Numbered from the stretch's first letter, positions 1 to 8,093 are shown. The stretch is 39,222 bases of DNA from Arthrobacter sp. ISL-95 (GCF_018613695.1 NZ_JAGGPR010000019.1:1-39222); one strand, 5' to 3'. Numbers and translations are program-made. The notes: a model not told the origin generated them from the sequence alone.

Positions 1-1297
1 GACAGAAACATTGAGATTCCCAGTGGCCAGCTTCCGTCTTTGTCTCAATGACTGGCGGCCGCTGACTGAGCATGGTCATGTTCCGGACCACTGCGCCGTG
101 GCCGGAACCGGTCCGGCAGCGGTGTCTGCGGATTTTCCGTCCGGTGCGCAGTCGGGGACAGTATTTCTTATCTAAACCGCCGTCATCGTTGAAGAGCAGT
201 GCACGGTAGATGGTCTCAGGACTCAATTGAAGGCCCGGTTCGAAGGGGAATTGCAGTGCGAGCCAGCCGCAGATCTGCTCGGGCGACCAGTGACGATTGA
301 GCTTACGCTGAACAATCGCGCGTAGTCGCCGGTTCCGTTTAAGCTTCCGATCCCGTGGCCGGCGCCGCTGCTGGCTGGCGCTGTGATCGGCGGCGTGCGG
401 TGAGTACTGGCCGTGGCCGTCGCGGTGACGGTCCAGTTCCCTTTTGATCGTTGAGGGGCAGCGTCTGAGTTCACGCCCGATGCGCCGCAGTGAGCAGTCC
501 AGCCGGAGAAGGTCAGTGATCTGAATTCTTTCCAGCAGGGACAGGTACCGTCCGGACCCTTGAGCAGGAACCCTCATATGGCTCTGCTCGGCCCGTTGGT
601 TCCTAAGTTTCGTGCCGGCGCGTCTGCTCATACCCATCATCCTGCAGGCCTCAGCATTGCTGGATCCGGCACTCACCAGGTCCCAGTACCGTGTCTCGCG
701 TAAAGCGCGTCGCTTTTGTGCTGGCGACCAGGGAGCTGCCACTCTCTCGGCTGCGATCTTCGCCGTCCGGATTGCGTCCCGCTCGGCTTTCTGCAGACGT
801 GCTTTTTCGGATTCCAGCTCTTTCTTCCGCTGGGTTTCCCACCTGACGGAGGTTCCCGGGGACAGCCGTAAAGCGTGTACAACCTCCGCCAGGCGCAGCC
901 GGCTTCGCAAGGCGATGAAACGACGGTAAACCCACCGGTACCCAGTCGTATGCTTTACCCCTGCTGATGCGGCAGCAGCCACCACGCTCATGCCGGTGGA
1001 GTAGCAGGACCAGAACACTTCCTCGACGGCTGGATCGACTTGAAAGTGATGGCGCCCCGTTCCGTTTAGGAAGCGGTCGTTCCATTTCTCGGCATTGCGC
1101 GAGGTGAACCCCAGTTCTGTCTGGGCAGTTACGTGATCGAGGCCTTCACTGCGGAATTGGAGGTACTCATCACGCAACCACCGATAACCGGTCTCCTTAC
1201 CGATTCCGGCCAGCCGTACTGATTCTCTGAATCTCTTGCCTTCCTTAATGAGGGCAAGAAACCTGACACCGGCAGGCGAATCGAACTGTTGATACAT
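1..1297 (-). CDS. IS30-family transposase, 3' end beyond window
   Basis: One uninterrupted reading frame runs from an ATG at 1297 to the left edge (about 432 codons, no stop). An AGGGAG ribosome binding site lies about 8 bases upstream. The first ~230 residues form an N-terminal extension rich in helix-turn-helix-like and basic helical segments. Then comes the IS30-type HTH region (LSLLERIQITDLLRLD, RRIGRELRRCPSTIKREL) and the conserved WSPEQICGWL and SPETIYRALL motifs. The catalytic DDE domain would start at the edge. IS30 proteins normally read GHWEGDLI here, but this one reads GHWES and then QCFC, so the first catalytic Asp is not visible. The gene may be dead, or interrupted within the last ~12 bases. 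IS30 enzymes move their element by cut-and-paste through a circular intermediate. Confidence 0.85.
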   Translation of the reverse strand, partial: MYQQFDSPAGVRFLALIKEGKRFRESVRLAGIGKETGYRWLRDEYLQFRSEGLDHVTAQTELGFTSRNAEKWNDRFLNGTGRHHFQVDPAVEEVFWSCYSTGMSVVAAAASAGVKHTTGYRWVYRRFIALRSRLRLAEVVHALRLSPGTSVRWETQRKKELESEKARLQKAERDAIRTAKIAAERVAAPWSPAQKRRALRETRYWDLVSAGSSNAEACRMMGMSRRAGTKLRNQRAEQSHMRVPAQGSGRYLSLLERIQITDLLRLDCSLRRIGRELRRCPSTIKRELDRHRDGHGQYSPHAADHSASQQRRRPRDRKLKRNRRLRAIVQRKLNRHWSPEQICGWLALQFPFEPGLQLSPETIYRALLFNDDGGLDKKYCPRLRTGRKIRRHRCRTGSGHGAVVRNMTMLSQRPPVIETKTEAGHWESQCFC

Positions 1298-1361
1298 CGA
1301 AGGAACTCCCTGGATTGGGTATTGCTTCGATCAACAGAATCCGGGGGGGGTAACTGCAACC

Positions 1362-2180
1362 ATGTTCCTTATGGTTGGAGTGAAGATTGGCTATGCCCGC
1401 GTATCAACGAGCGATCAGGACCTCACGGCCCAACGAAATGCTCTCCTTGCCCTGAGCGTAGAAGAGAAGCAGATCTTCGTCGACCACGGTCTGACGGGTG
1501 CAAATCGGGTGCGCCCAGGCCTCCGTGAAGCAATGGCGGCCTGCCGGGCCGGCGATACGCTCGTCGTGACCAAACTCGACCGGCTGGCGCGCTCTCTATC
1601 TGATGCCAGGGACATCGCTGATGAACTCACCCGCAAACGTGTCACCTTGAACCTCGGCGGCAGCATCTACGATCCCCACGATCCGGTAGGAAAGCTGCTG
1701 TTCAACGTCTTGGGCATGGTGGCCGAGTTCGAAGCCAATCTCATCCGCGCCAGAACACGGGAAGGCATGGCCGTGGCCAAAGCCAAAGGCCGGCTTCGCG
1801 GAAAGCAACCGAAACTCTCCAAAGCCCAGGAAACTCACCTCGTGAACCTGTACCGGGGCGGGGTACACACCACCACCGAAATCGCGGAACTCTTCGGCGT
1901 CGCCCGTTCCACCGTCTACCGAGCCCTTCAACGTGCAGCTCCAACCGCCTGGCCTCCAGCCAGCGAGACCGCGCATCGTAAACCTGGTCCTTCGGTGTTA
2001 GCACTTTCGTGCAGGCGACTACCAACCAAAATGACTTTTTGTGCAGGGGACTTTGGACACCAGAGTGTCCATACCCGACTGCACTACCCCGTAATCGCAG
2101 GGATGTCAGTGCAGTCAGCTTCTGAAAACGACAGGAAGATCGCGGATAGTAGCTCATTGGAACTCCCCCGGCTTCTTTAG
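1362..2180 (+). CDS. Serine recombinase (resolvase/invertase, Pin/Hin type)
   Basis: Site-specific recombinase of the small serine family. The N-terminal catalytic domain begins IGYARVSTSDQDL, with nucleophile Ser15 and conserved Arg13. KLDRLARSL and VAEFEANLIRARTREGM follow in the usual order. An HTH_7 domain (TTEIAELFGVARSTVYRALQ) ends near residue 190, which is where relatives usually stop. This frame continues about 80 residues further with no recognisable domain, so the native stop may have been lost. Possible starts are ATG 1362, ATG 1371 and GTG 1380, the last placing the motif closest to the N-terminus. It is divergent from the IS30 transposase and may serve a mobile element here. Confidence 0.85.
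   Translation: MFLMVGVKIGYARVSTSDQDLTAQRNALLALSVEEKQIFVDHGLTGANRVRPGLREAMAACRAGDTLVVTKLDRLARSLSDARDIADELTRKRVTLNLGGSIYDPHDPVGKLLFNVLGMVAEFEANLIRARTREGMAVAKAKGRLRGKQPKLSKAQETHLVNLYRGGVHTTTEIAELFGVARSTVYRALQRAAPTAWPPASETAHRKPGPSVLALSCRRLPTKMTFCAGDFGHQSVHTRLHYPVIAGMSVQSASENDRKIADSSSLELPRLL
2003..2071. repeat. Direct repeat plus short palindrome in the recombinase tail
   Basis: Two imperfect direct copies of ACTTTCGTGCAGGCGACT lie at 2003-2020 and 2034-2052. A perfect inverted repeat follows: TGGACAC (2054-2060), CAGA, GTGTCCA (2065-2071). All three fall in the stretch encoding the anomalous C-terminal extension of the serine recombinase. They could be a recombination-site remnant or an element end; the sequence alone does not decide. 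Confidence 0.4.
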
Positions 2181-2298
2181 CGGCCGCCCAGGGCGTTAGG
2201 TTCTAGTACCCGCGTCAGGTTCGCCCGGATTTGCCAGTGTGTGGTCCCGGCTGAAAAGGACCTGTTCCCCAGCGGGCGGTGGGCCGGCGGCGGTTGTC

Positions 2299-2322
2299 TT
2301 GGATGCTTCTATATTCGTCAAG
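2299..2322 (+). repeat. 24-base dispersed repeat, copy 1
   Basis: The 24 bases begin TTGGATGCTTC and end ATTCGTCAAG. An identical copy in inverted orientation lies at 17052-17075, and a copy with two mismatches in direct orientation at 3711-3734. The flanks share no further similarity. This is the pattern expected of terminal repeats of a mobile element or of a short protein-binding site. The surrounding gap 2181-2368 holds nothing else recognised. Confidence 0.7.
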
Positions 2323-2368
2323 GTCTCCGGTACTCCTCGAGCTGCCGCTAGGTGACAAGTAGCTGTGG

Positions 2369-3244
2369 TCAGGAGGTTGGGAGCGCATTCCTCAACAGTT
2401 GCAGGGTCAGGCGGACGGCTGGGGAGTGCTCGTCGGGGCGGCTGATGAGCCCGAGGCAGGCCGGGACGTCGGCGTCGATGAGGACGGCCGTATTGACCTG
2501 GTTATCCGTCACGGTGGAGGCGGGGAGTACGGCAGTACCTGCTCCGCGTTCTGCGAGACCGAGCACGGTCAGTGGCGACGAGGCCTCGACATCGACTCGG
2601 GCCTTGACGTCTGCCTGTGTGCAGGACTTCTCGTAGGCGTCGCGTATGCCGCTGCCGGATGGAAGGCACAGCACCGGCCCGCGGACCAGGTCGGCCAGGC
2701 GGATCTCTTTGTGGGTGAGGTTGGTCTTGGGTGCGGTGACCGCTACGAGTCGTTCTGTGCTGATGACGTGTAGGTCCAGGCCAGGGGCTATGGTGCCGCC
2801 GTACCCAATGAGACCCAGGTCGAGTCTGCGCTGGCGGACGGAGGACTCCAAAACGTTTGAGTCGTCTTCGGTAAGGCCTAGCGTGATCCCGGGGTGCGTC
2901 CTGCCCAGACCGGCCAGAACATCGAGGAAGCCGGGGATGGTGCATCCGGCGATGGTGCCGAGCCGGACAGGGCCGCGTACTGCTTCGGCAAACTCACCGG
3001 CCGTGTTCATGATGTCCTCGACGGCGGCGAGGGCTTCTCTCACCATGGGCAGGACAGCCTTTCCGACTGGTGTGAGCGTAGTGGTACGACCAGCGCGGTA
3101 CAGCAGTTGTTGACCGAGTTCACGCTCCAGTTTCGCCAGCTGAGCGCTCACGCCCGACTGGCTCACATGCAGGCGCGTGGAGGCCGCGGTGAACGAGCCC
3201 TCGTCAACGATGGCAGCGAAGTAGCGAAGCTGGTGGAGTTCCAT
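2369..3244 (-). CDS. LysR-family transcriptional regulator
   Basis: A 291-residue protein of typical LysR length. The N-terminal winged HTH (MELHQLRYFAAIVDEGSF, then a recognition helix around VSQSGVSAQLAKLE) occupies about residues 1-60. A substrate-binding-like effector domain (PVRLGTIAGCTIPGF onward) fills residues ~90-285. I start at ATG 3244 because MELHQLRYF is the canonical LysR N-terminus; a TTG nine bases upstream is possible. The gene is divergent from the SnoaL-like gene at 3315, the usual arrangement for a LysR protein and its target. The ligand cannot be told from sequence. Confidence 0.9.
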   Translation of the reverse strand: MELHQLRYFAAIVDEGSFTAASTRLHVSQSGVSAQLAKLERELGQQLLYRAGRTTTLTPVGKAVLPMVREALAAVEDIMNTAGEFAEAVRGPVRLGTIAGCTIPGFLDVLAGLGRTHPGITLGLTEDDSNVLESSVRQRRLDLGLIGYGGTIAPGLDLHVISTERLVAVTAPKTNLTHKEIRLADLVRGPVLCLPSGSGIRDAYEKSCTQADVKARVDVEASSPLTVLGLAERGAGTAVLPASTVTDNQVNTAVLIDADVPACLGLISRPDEHSPAVRLTLQLLRNALPTS

Positions 3245-3314
3245 AAACAACAACGATAGGACAAATCTGATCTATCTGTTGGACTAATGACTTGGAGCGC
3301 GGCATGCTTCTTTC
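3245..3314. promoter_or_regulatory. Divergent LysR / SnoaL-like promoter region
   Basis: The 70-base spacer separates two divergent starts. It contains an imperfect dyad, GATA near 3255 paired with TATC near 3275, broadly the T-N11-A type bound by LysR proteins. No clear -10/-35 pair was seen. Operator function is inferred from position. Confidence 0.35.
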
Positions 3315-3683
3315 ATGAGCACTCCACGACAGATTTCTGAGACCTACTTCACGGCCTGGGAAGCAGGCGACTACGACACGTTAGGCAGTGTCCTGGCCGA
3401 GGATGTCGACTTTGTTGGCGCCCTCGGGCAGACCTCCGGCGTTGAGGAGACCCTCGCGGGGTTGAAGGGTTTGGGGCAGGTCCTGACGCGGATAGACGTG
3501 CGCGCTCGGGTCGCGGACAACAGCGACGTGATCACCTGGTTCGATCTGCACACCTCAATCGCCGGGCCGGCCGCCGTTGCGAACTGGGCGCATGTCGAAG
3601 ACGGGAAGATCAAGCGCATCCGCGTCACCTTCGATCCGCGTCAGCTCATCGCTGGGCTGAACCAGGGGCAGCAAGCTCGTTAG
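3315..3683 (+). CDS. SnoaL-like / NTF2-fold protein
   Basis: A 122-residue single-domain protein with the opening typical of SnoaL/NTF2-like proteins: an N-terminal helix (ISETYFTAWEAGDYDTL), then LAEDVDFVGA, and a C-terminal beta strand pair (WAHVEDGKIKRIRVTFDP). This cone-shaped fold holds isomerases, hydrolases and non-catalytic binding proteins, so the substrate is unknown. Start ATG 3315 gives the usual length. It lies downstream of the divergent LysR gene, which probably controls it. No signal peptide is visible, so it should be cytoplasmic. Confidence 0.8.
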   Translation: MSTPRQISETYFTAWEAGDYDTLGSVLAEDVDFVGALGQTSGVEETLAGLKGLGQVLTRIDVRARVADNSDVITWFDLHTSIAGPAAVANWAHVEDGKIKRIRVTFDPRQLIAGLNQGQQAR

Positions 3684-3710
3684 TGGAATCGCCGCCAACG
3701 TCACGACTCT

Positions 3711-3734
3711 AGGATGCTTCAATATTCGTCAAGT
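3711..3734 (+). repeat. 24-base dispersed repeat, copy 2 (two mismatches)
   Basis: The block runs from AGGATGCTTC to ATTCGTCAAG, with two differences from the copies at 2299 and 17052. It has the same orientation as copy 1 and lies 28 bases after the SnoaL-like stop. Copies 1 and 2 therefore bracket the LysR/SnoaL pair. The rest of 3735-3922 shows no convincing gene. Confidence 0.6.
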
Positions 3735-3922
3735 AGTAGTTCTACTGTGCTGGCTTCTCTCACTCGCCACTTTGGCTGCGCCCATCGGGCAACTGTAGGA
3801 GACGAAATTGGGCAGGCCGAAGAGAGGCTTCCGGAAGTTTCCTCCTCGCCGAGCCTCATTAGAACCGCCAGACCGCTACTGGGCTCTGCTGGGTCGCTGT
3901 GGAGCGTTTAGACGTTGACTTG

Positions 3923-4312
3923 TTAAGTGAGCGCTAGGTCCTCGGCATTGGTGCCCCGAATGCCCCAGTTCACCCGCGGGCTTTCGATGATCGTTATTTC
4001 AAGGCTGTGTGAGTCAATGCCCGTCTCGGCTTCGATGCGCGCAAAGAGGTCAGTGATGAGGTTGCGTTTCGCCCCTCTGTCCTGCCTTCAAACATGGAAA
4101 TTTCGATGATCGTGTAATCCTCACCGCGGTCCTCGGGGTGGATAAAGTCGGCATCGGCCAGCGGAATGAAACGCTGAAATTTCTTCTCAGGTGGGTAATC
4201 GAGGGTCGACACGATCGCCGCATGGATCGCATTGGAAAGCGATGCACGGCGTTGTTCGATTGAGCGTTGGTGTCCGTAAATAGTGCATTTCCAGCGTAGG
4301 TGCTGCATTCAT
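3923..4312 (-). pseudogene. Tautomerase-family protein, frameshifted
   Basis: A tautomerase-superfamily (4-oxalocrotonate tautomerase-like) gene can be rebuilt by joining frames. AAGGAG at 4321-4326 sits 8 bases from ATG 4312, but that frame leaves the family sequence after a few codons because of one extra base. The overlapping ATG 4308 frame carries KCTIYGHQRSIEQRRA through EDYTIIEISMFEGRT. A second shift in a GAGGGGCG run near 4070 breaks it, and the rest (RNLITDLFARIEAETGID, ESPRVNWGIRGTNAEDL) continues in another frame to a TAA at 3923. These enzymes use an N-terminal Pro as general base, which neither start places at position 2. A sequencing error in the G run could explain only one of the two lesions. 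Confidence 0.7.
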
Positions 4313-4542
4313 TGGTGTTGCTCCTTCTTTTGCCGAGAAAGTTGGTGGGTGGGGCGGCAATGGTGACCGGCCAGCTTCCCCTGTCCCCCTTTGTATTTTG
4401 GCTGCTGGCGAAGCTTGCGGCGCTGTAACCGACGGAGGCCTGTCTACCCGCAGGGCAAGGGCAGAAAAATCTTGCGGGATCCGAGCTAGCGAGGATCCCT
4501 GGCTAAAGAATTTTCGGACCGCAGGCCCCGACTTTGGAGGGG
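4313..4542. other. Intergenic region with a BamHI-type inverted repeat
   Basis: No gene is supported in this 230-base gap. It contains a perfect inverted repeat, GGGATCC (4476-4482) and GGATCCC (4493-4499), separated by a 10-base loop that itself contains GCTAGC. Neither arm is followed by a T run, so a terminator is not clearly indicated. Confidence 0.4.
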
Positions 4543-5052
4543 CTAGACGGGGTGGAGCGGACACGTACAATCCGAAGGAATCTCAATGATGTTGTCAACG
4601 GGGGACGAAATGATATTTGGCGGCGATGCTGATTCTTTCCAGAACTGGACCAGGTGCTGCCCGGTCGGGGCGTCCACAACGAGGTCAAAAGCTGCATCCC
4701 GGCCGGTAGTGTGGAGCCGCGCACGGTAGCTGCCCTTTTCGTCACCCGTTACGTTGCCAAGGTCCTTCATTTCCCAATCCGTGGGGGTATTGAAGTAAGC
4801 CCGCCCTTCCGGCAGTGTCGGGGACACTTCGTGGACGTGTTCCCAAACAGGAGCCGCGGCTTCCGGACGTTCTTGTAAAACCTCAATCGCCAATTCGACT
4901 GGTCCCGAATGCACTCCGGTGAACACCAGGGGCACTCGAAGGGGTTCCGGTTCTTCACCTCGCCTGACAGCTTGCAGCGCCGCTATAGGGTCTAAGGGAG
5001 GCAAAGGCGTCGACAACGAAATCCACGGCGTGGCCAACGGCGCGTATGGCAA
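4543..5052 (-). CDS. Hypothetical protein
   Basis: A 169-codon frame with sustained coding character, especially FTGVHSGPVELAIEVLQERP and the central acidic/aromatic stretch (RAYFNTPTDWEMKDLGN). The C-terminus, IEIPSDCTCPLHPV, contains a CxC pair. I recognise no family. The start is uncertain: an in-frame TGA lies just upstream, and the first candidate is a TTG at 5052 without a clear ribosome binding site, so the gene may be 5'-truncated. It lies downstream of the tetR-like gene on the same strand, separated from it by a nested inverted repeat. Confidence 0.5.
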   Translation of the reverse strand: MPYAPLATPWISLSTPLPPLDPIAALQAVRRGEEPEPLRVPLVFTGVHSGPVELAIEVLQERPEAAAPVWEHVHEVSPTLPEGRAYFNTPTDWEMKDLGNVTGDEKGSYRARLHTTGRDAAFDLVVDAPTGQHLVQFWKESASPPNIISSPVDNIIEIPSDCTCPLHPV

Positions 5053-5097
5053 AAGCGGCTGACTCGATCACCACCTCAGCCTAGCGTCGGCTACCTG

Positions 5098-5156
5098 TGC
5101 CGTAAGGGATCCTCCAACGGACGCAGCGGCGTCCGTTGAACCACCGGCTTACGGCA
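5098..5156. repeat. Nested perfect inverted repeats (cruciform/terminator candidate)
   Basis: The outer arms are TGCCGTAAG (5098-5106) and CTTACGGCA (5148-5156). Inside lie CAACGGACGC (5115-5124) and GCGTCCGTTG (5129-5138) around a 4-base loop. Both pairs are perfect. The structure sits between the 3' end of the tetR-like gene (5200) and the hypothetical gene that follows (5052). It could be a terminator, although no T run follows, or a paired protein-binding site. Confidence 0.65.
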
Positions 5157-5199
5157 TATATATCAGTCTGGTGAACGGCTGAATGAGGTCGCGTCTGGA

Positions 5200-5790
5200 T
5201 CAAGCGTCCGGTAGCTGCGCAATGGCTGTGCTCGCAGCACGGACAGCCTCATCGATCCATAGGGGGATTTCGTCACCGATCATCGGGCGAATCAGGCCAA
5301 TCGGTGTCTCGCGGCAGGCAAGAGCGACAATGGCGAGTCCCTGGGGTGTCACCCGCCCGTACCTCGCAAGGGTCAACCGGTCAATAGTTTCGCGGACGGG
5401 ATCGTTGAGATTTGTCAGCTCAGGCAGTAGGTCGGGGTGCGGGTCCTTCATGAGGTCGCTGTATCGATATGCCGTCATCATTCGTGCGTCCAACGGATGT
5501 GCACGGCAAAAACGGGGGATAAGCAGGGCAGTCTTGGTGATCGCCTCGACCGGATCGGCCGTGCCGATCTGCTCGAGTTCCCTGTGGAATCGCTTGATCG
5601 ACCGCACCCACGCAGAGACGAAGAGGACGTCGCGGGAACGGAAACGATGGTAGATCGACCCCGAGGGCGCGCCCAGTTTGGCGCTCACCTGAGCCACGGT
5701 CGCTGAACGCCAGTGCTCATGCACAGCCTCCATGGCCGCGTCGAGGATTTGTTCACGTGTATACGAAACGGGTGTTGCCATCACAGCCAT
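5200..5790 (-). CDS. TetR-family transcriptional regulator
   Basis: A 196-residue one-component regulator. The TetR DNA-binding domain is in residues ~10-58 (YTREQILDAAMEAVHEHW, then TVAQVSAKLGAPSGSIYHRF with the recognition helix and its trailing Y-x-F). A helical ligand-binding domain fills the rest. ATG 5790 is preceded by AAGGTGG at the right spacing; ATG 5781 is an alternative. It diverges from the membrane protein at 5851, with a perfect palindrome in the 60-base gap, so it probably represses both genes. The inducer is unknown. Confidence 0.88.
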   Translation of the reverse strand: MAVMATPVSYTREQILDAAMEAVHEHWRSATVAQVSAKLGAPSGSIYHRFRSRDVLFVSAWVRSIKRFHRELEQIGTADPVEAITKTALLIPRFCRAHPLDARMMTAYRYSDLMKDPHPDLLPELTNLNDPVRETIDRLTLARYGRVTPQGLAIVALACRETPIGLIRPMIGDEIPLWIDEAVRAASTAIAQLPDA

Positions 5791-5814
5791 CGTATGCCAC
5801 CTTAGAGATACTCA

Positions 5815-5834
5815 TCTAGAGACGCCTCTCTAGA
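5815..5834. promoter_or_regulatory. Putative TetR operator
   Basis: A perfect palindrome with arms TCTAGAGA (5815-5822) and TCTCTAGA (5827-5834) around CGCC. The word TAGAGATA also occurs on both sides (5803-5810 and 5831-5838), so a second overlapping site is possible. It sits between the divergent starts at 5790 and 5851, where a TetR repressor would cover both promoters. Binding is inferred. Confidence 0.65.
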
Positions 5835-5850
5835 GATATTTGGGGGAAAG

Positions 5851-6846
5851 ATGCCACTGACCAAACGACACTGGCGCATGGCCGCCCTCTGGACTGTCAT
5901 AGTCGCCGTTATTCCCTACGCCCTGGTGAAAACCGCTTGGCTGGCTGGTTCGCATTTCGGCATGGTCCCCGGCACAGGTGCGGGTGAAATGAACACCCCC
6001 CGATTCGTCATCGGAAACGTCCTGACAATCGCCATGGACATGATGGCGGTCCTGCTGGCACTGGTCTTGGTGAGGCCAGGGGGTAAACGCGTCCCGGCTT
6101 GGATGGTCTTCATCGTCGGCGGCGGCGCGACGGGTTTGCTCGCACCGATCCTTGTCGGTTTACCGCTGGGCAGCGCCCTCCAACTAGCCATCGAAGGACG
6201 CGTTGCATCCGGAGGCGAAGGAAATCTGGAAGGCTGGATGTTCGCAATCATCTACTGTGGTTTCGGGCTGATGGCTGTCGGGCTGGCGATCTTGCTCGGA
6301 CTGTACGCAGAAGACCGGTGGGGCGATTTGATCGCCGCCGGGCCGCGCCCACCACAACGATCGTGGGTAACCGGCGTCTGCGGGTTCGGGATGCTTTCGT
6401 TCGCGGCGGCGATGCTCTACTGGGGTGTCACAGGCCCAGGAACCGGCGGGCCGGCAGGAATGACCTCCGTTGCGCAGCGCACTGTTCTGATCGTCACCGG
6501 GATGGCCGCGGTGGGAGGATTTCTGGGCCCTTTCCTGCCGCAAGGCTCGCCGTCCCCCACCCGCGCCGCGGCACTGATTACCTGGGTCGGATGCGCTACA
6601 ACGGCACTCCAGCCACCGACCGGGCTCCTCTTGGCGCATGATGGACAGGTTTCCCTCCTCGGCCTTGCGCTGGCAGCCGCAGCAACTCCCGCAGCAATCA
6701 TTTACGGTCTGGTCGTGCTGAGAACCACCGCCCAGTCACGAGACACATCCCGGCAAAATTCACACCCTTTTATGGGTAAAGGCCCTACAGATCGCGGACA
6801 AAGGGAGAAGACTTCCTTCAGCCAATCTAAGAAGAGCGGCCGGTAA
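5851..6846 (+). CDS. Polytopic membrane protein, unknown function
   Basis: A 331-residue protein with about eight hydrophobic segments (approximately residues 12-30, 52-74, 84-105, 130-150, 172-192, 206-226, 240-258 and 265-290) and a basic hydrophilic tail of ~40 residues. GGGGGAAAG precedes ATG 5851. No transporter-family signature was recognised. The divergent TetR gene and the palindrome between them suggest an inducible membrane function such as export or permeability, but that rests on context alone. Confidence 0.75.
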   Translation: MPLTKRHWRMAALWTVIVAVIPYALVKTAWLAGSHFGMVPGTGAGEMNTPRFVIGNVLTIAMDMMAVLLALVLVRPGGKRVPAWMVFIVGGGATGLLAPILVGLPLGSALQLAIEGRVASGGEGNLEGWMFAIIYCGFGLMAVGLAILLGLYAEDRWGDLIAAGPRPPQRSWVTGVCGFGMLSFAAAMLYWGVTGPGTGGPAGMTSVAQRTVLIVTGMAAVGGFLGPFLPQGSPSPTRAAALITWVGCATTALQPPTGLLLAHDGQVSLLGLALAAAATPAAIIYGLVVLRTTAQSRDTSRQNSHPFMGKGPTDRGQREKTSFSQSKKSGR

Positions 6847-7304
6847 AAATCCTCAACGGGCAGATCTTCCGCGTATTCAAGAGTCCTATGGCAAATTACA
6901 TCAAGGAACCGAGGCTCGAGTGTTCTCGCGCCTGATCGAGCACCGCAGAGCCCATCGGACCCGGTCGGTCACCGAAACCTGCCCAAGCCGCAATTAATGC
7001 AACTACAACGACTACCAGCAGAAGAGCCGCGAAATAACTCCGCGAGGTTTCACATCCGCACACTAATGGGCATACCAGCTGTTAGACCGCAAGCCGTCGC
7101 TCACGGCGCAGAATCCCAGTCGTCCAGTAATCTGTTGGCTCAACGGACGTTCCAGGTGCACGATTCGGGATCGTTGAGCGGGCGCTTTTGCGTGCGGTGA
7201 TCAGCTGGCTTACGGGCGGACTGCCGGGCAATGAGAAACGGCCGGGTCGCAGCGGTTCGGGCGATACTTGACCCTGACACTGTGGAAGGCGAGAGAACTG
7301 AGAC
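6847..7304. other. Non-coding / degraded stretch
   Basis: No complete gene is supported. A plus-strand open stretch around 7130-7270 encodes residues such as FGIVERALLRAVISWLTGG ahead of a stop just before the MerR remnant. It has coding-like composition but no start, and may be the tail of a lost gene. Just before the MerR remnant, TTGACC at 7268-7273 followed by CTGACAC resembles the dyad promoters that MerR-family genes use. Confidence 0.35.
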
Positions 7305-7472
7305 ATGTTATCCATCGGAGCTTTCGCGCAGATCGGGCAGAGGCCCATCGGATGCTGCGGCATTGGGACACCGCAGGTCTGCTCGTGCCAGCCCACGTTG
7401 ACGAGTTCAGCGGCTACCGATCCACGGCGCCTCGACATTGCTTCCGTCGTGGAGCTGCTCGCGAAGCCATGA
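7305..7472 (+). pseudogene. MerR-family regulator, N-terminal remnant with two frameshifts
   Basis: ATG 7305 opens MLSIGAFAQIGQ, the start of a MerR winged-helix domain. The frame then shifts, so the next conserved block (MLRHWDTAGLLVPAHVDEF then SGYR) reads in a second frame. It returns to the first for RRLDIASVVELL before a TGA at 7470. Only the DNA-binding half is present. Intact MerR proteins continue with a dimerisation helix and an effector domain. With two compensating lesions it should be non-functional. Confidence 0.65.
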
Positions 7473-7497
7473 TGCTTCAAAGGCGAAGGCTTGCCGT

Positions 7498-7980
7498 TTA
7501 CCGCTGAGTGGTGGCACCGGTCCTATCTGCAGTCCGGCGGCTACCCAGGACGCCCAGGACGCCCAGGACGCCCAGGACGATCATCCCCACACCCAGAATC
7601 AGGTGAAGCCAGTTATCAGCGTTGTTGACAGGGACGAAGTTGGCCGCAGATTCCTGATCAATGACCAACCCGTAAATCCACAACACCAGATACACGGCTC
7701 CGCCACCAATCAAGTAGCTCCGGGCTTGAGCCGGGGTTCGTGCCATTAGCAGGCCAGCCACCCCGAACAGCAGATGCACAATGTTGTGCAGGATCGATAC
7801 TTGGAAGACACCCAAAAGGAGTGCTTCCGAATCGTGGCCGGCCAGAGCCAGCGAGTCATAGCCGGTGGTGATCCCTGGGATGAACCCCAGGACACCGACG
7901 AGAAGGAATACCGCCCCGACCACCTGGGCGGCTCGCTGGATGGTGGCGCGGCTCCGCGCGGAGGTTTGGGCAGATGTCAT
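7498..7980 (-). CDS. DUF4383 membrane protein
   Basis: A 160-residue protein with four transmembrane helices (about residues 18-38, 55-78, 88-108 and 122-145). The family hallmarks are GVLGFIPGITTGYDSL after helix 1 and NIVHLLFGVAGLLMA in the middle. GAGGAGAAG sits just upstream of ATG 7980. DUF4383 proteins are common in actinobacteria and cyanobacteria and have no assigned activity. The C-terminal helix contains a nearly perfect 9-base tandem repeat (7549-7578, GGACGCCCA units) encoding repeated V-L-G, which could expand or contract by slippage. Confidence 0.88.
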   Translation of the reverse strand: MTSAQTSARSRATIQRAAQVVGAVFLLVGVLGFIPGITTGYDSLALAGHDSEALLLGVFQVSILHNIVHLLFGVAGLLMARTPAQARSYLIGGGAVYLVLWIYGLVIDQESAANFVPVNNADNWLHLILGVGMIVLGVLGVLGVLGSRRTADRTGATTQR

Positions 7981-8093
7981 TGTTCTTCTCCTCGGTCGCG
8001 AAGACGCTCCGGAGCCCAGAGCGTTCAGGTCCTCTGGAACTTTCGTAAACCGAAGATATCATAAGCAGCCTTACTATTTAAGGAGTCGACCAC

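Noticed and set aside
651..1085. Separate minus-strand gene of 144 codons
   Set aside because: It is a shadow frame over the IS30 transposase, whose continuous frame carries the recognisable HTH and WSPEQ motifs.
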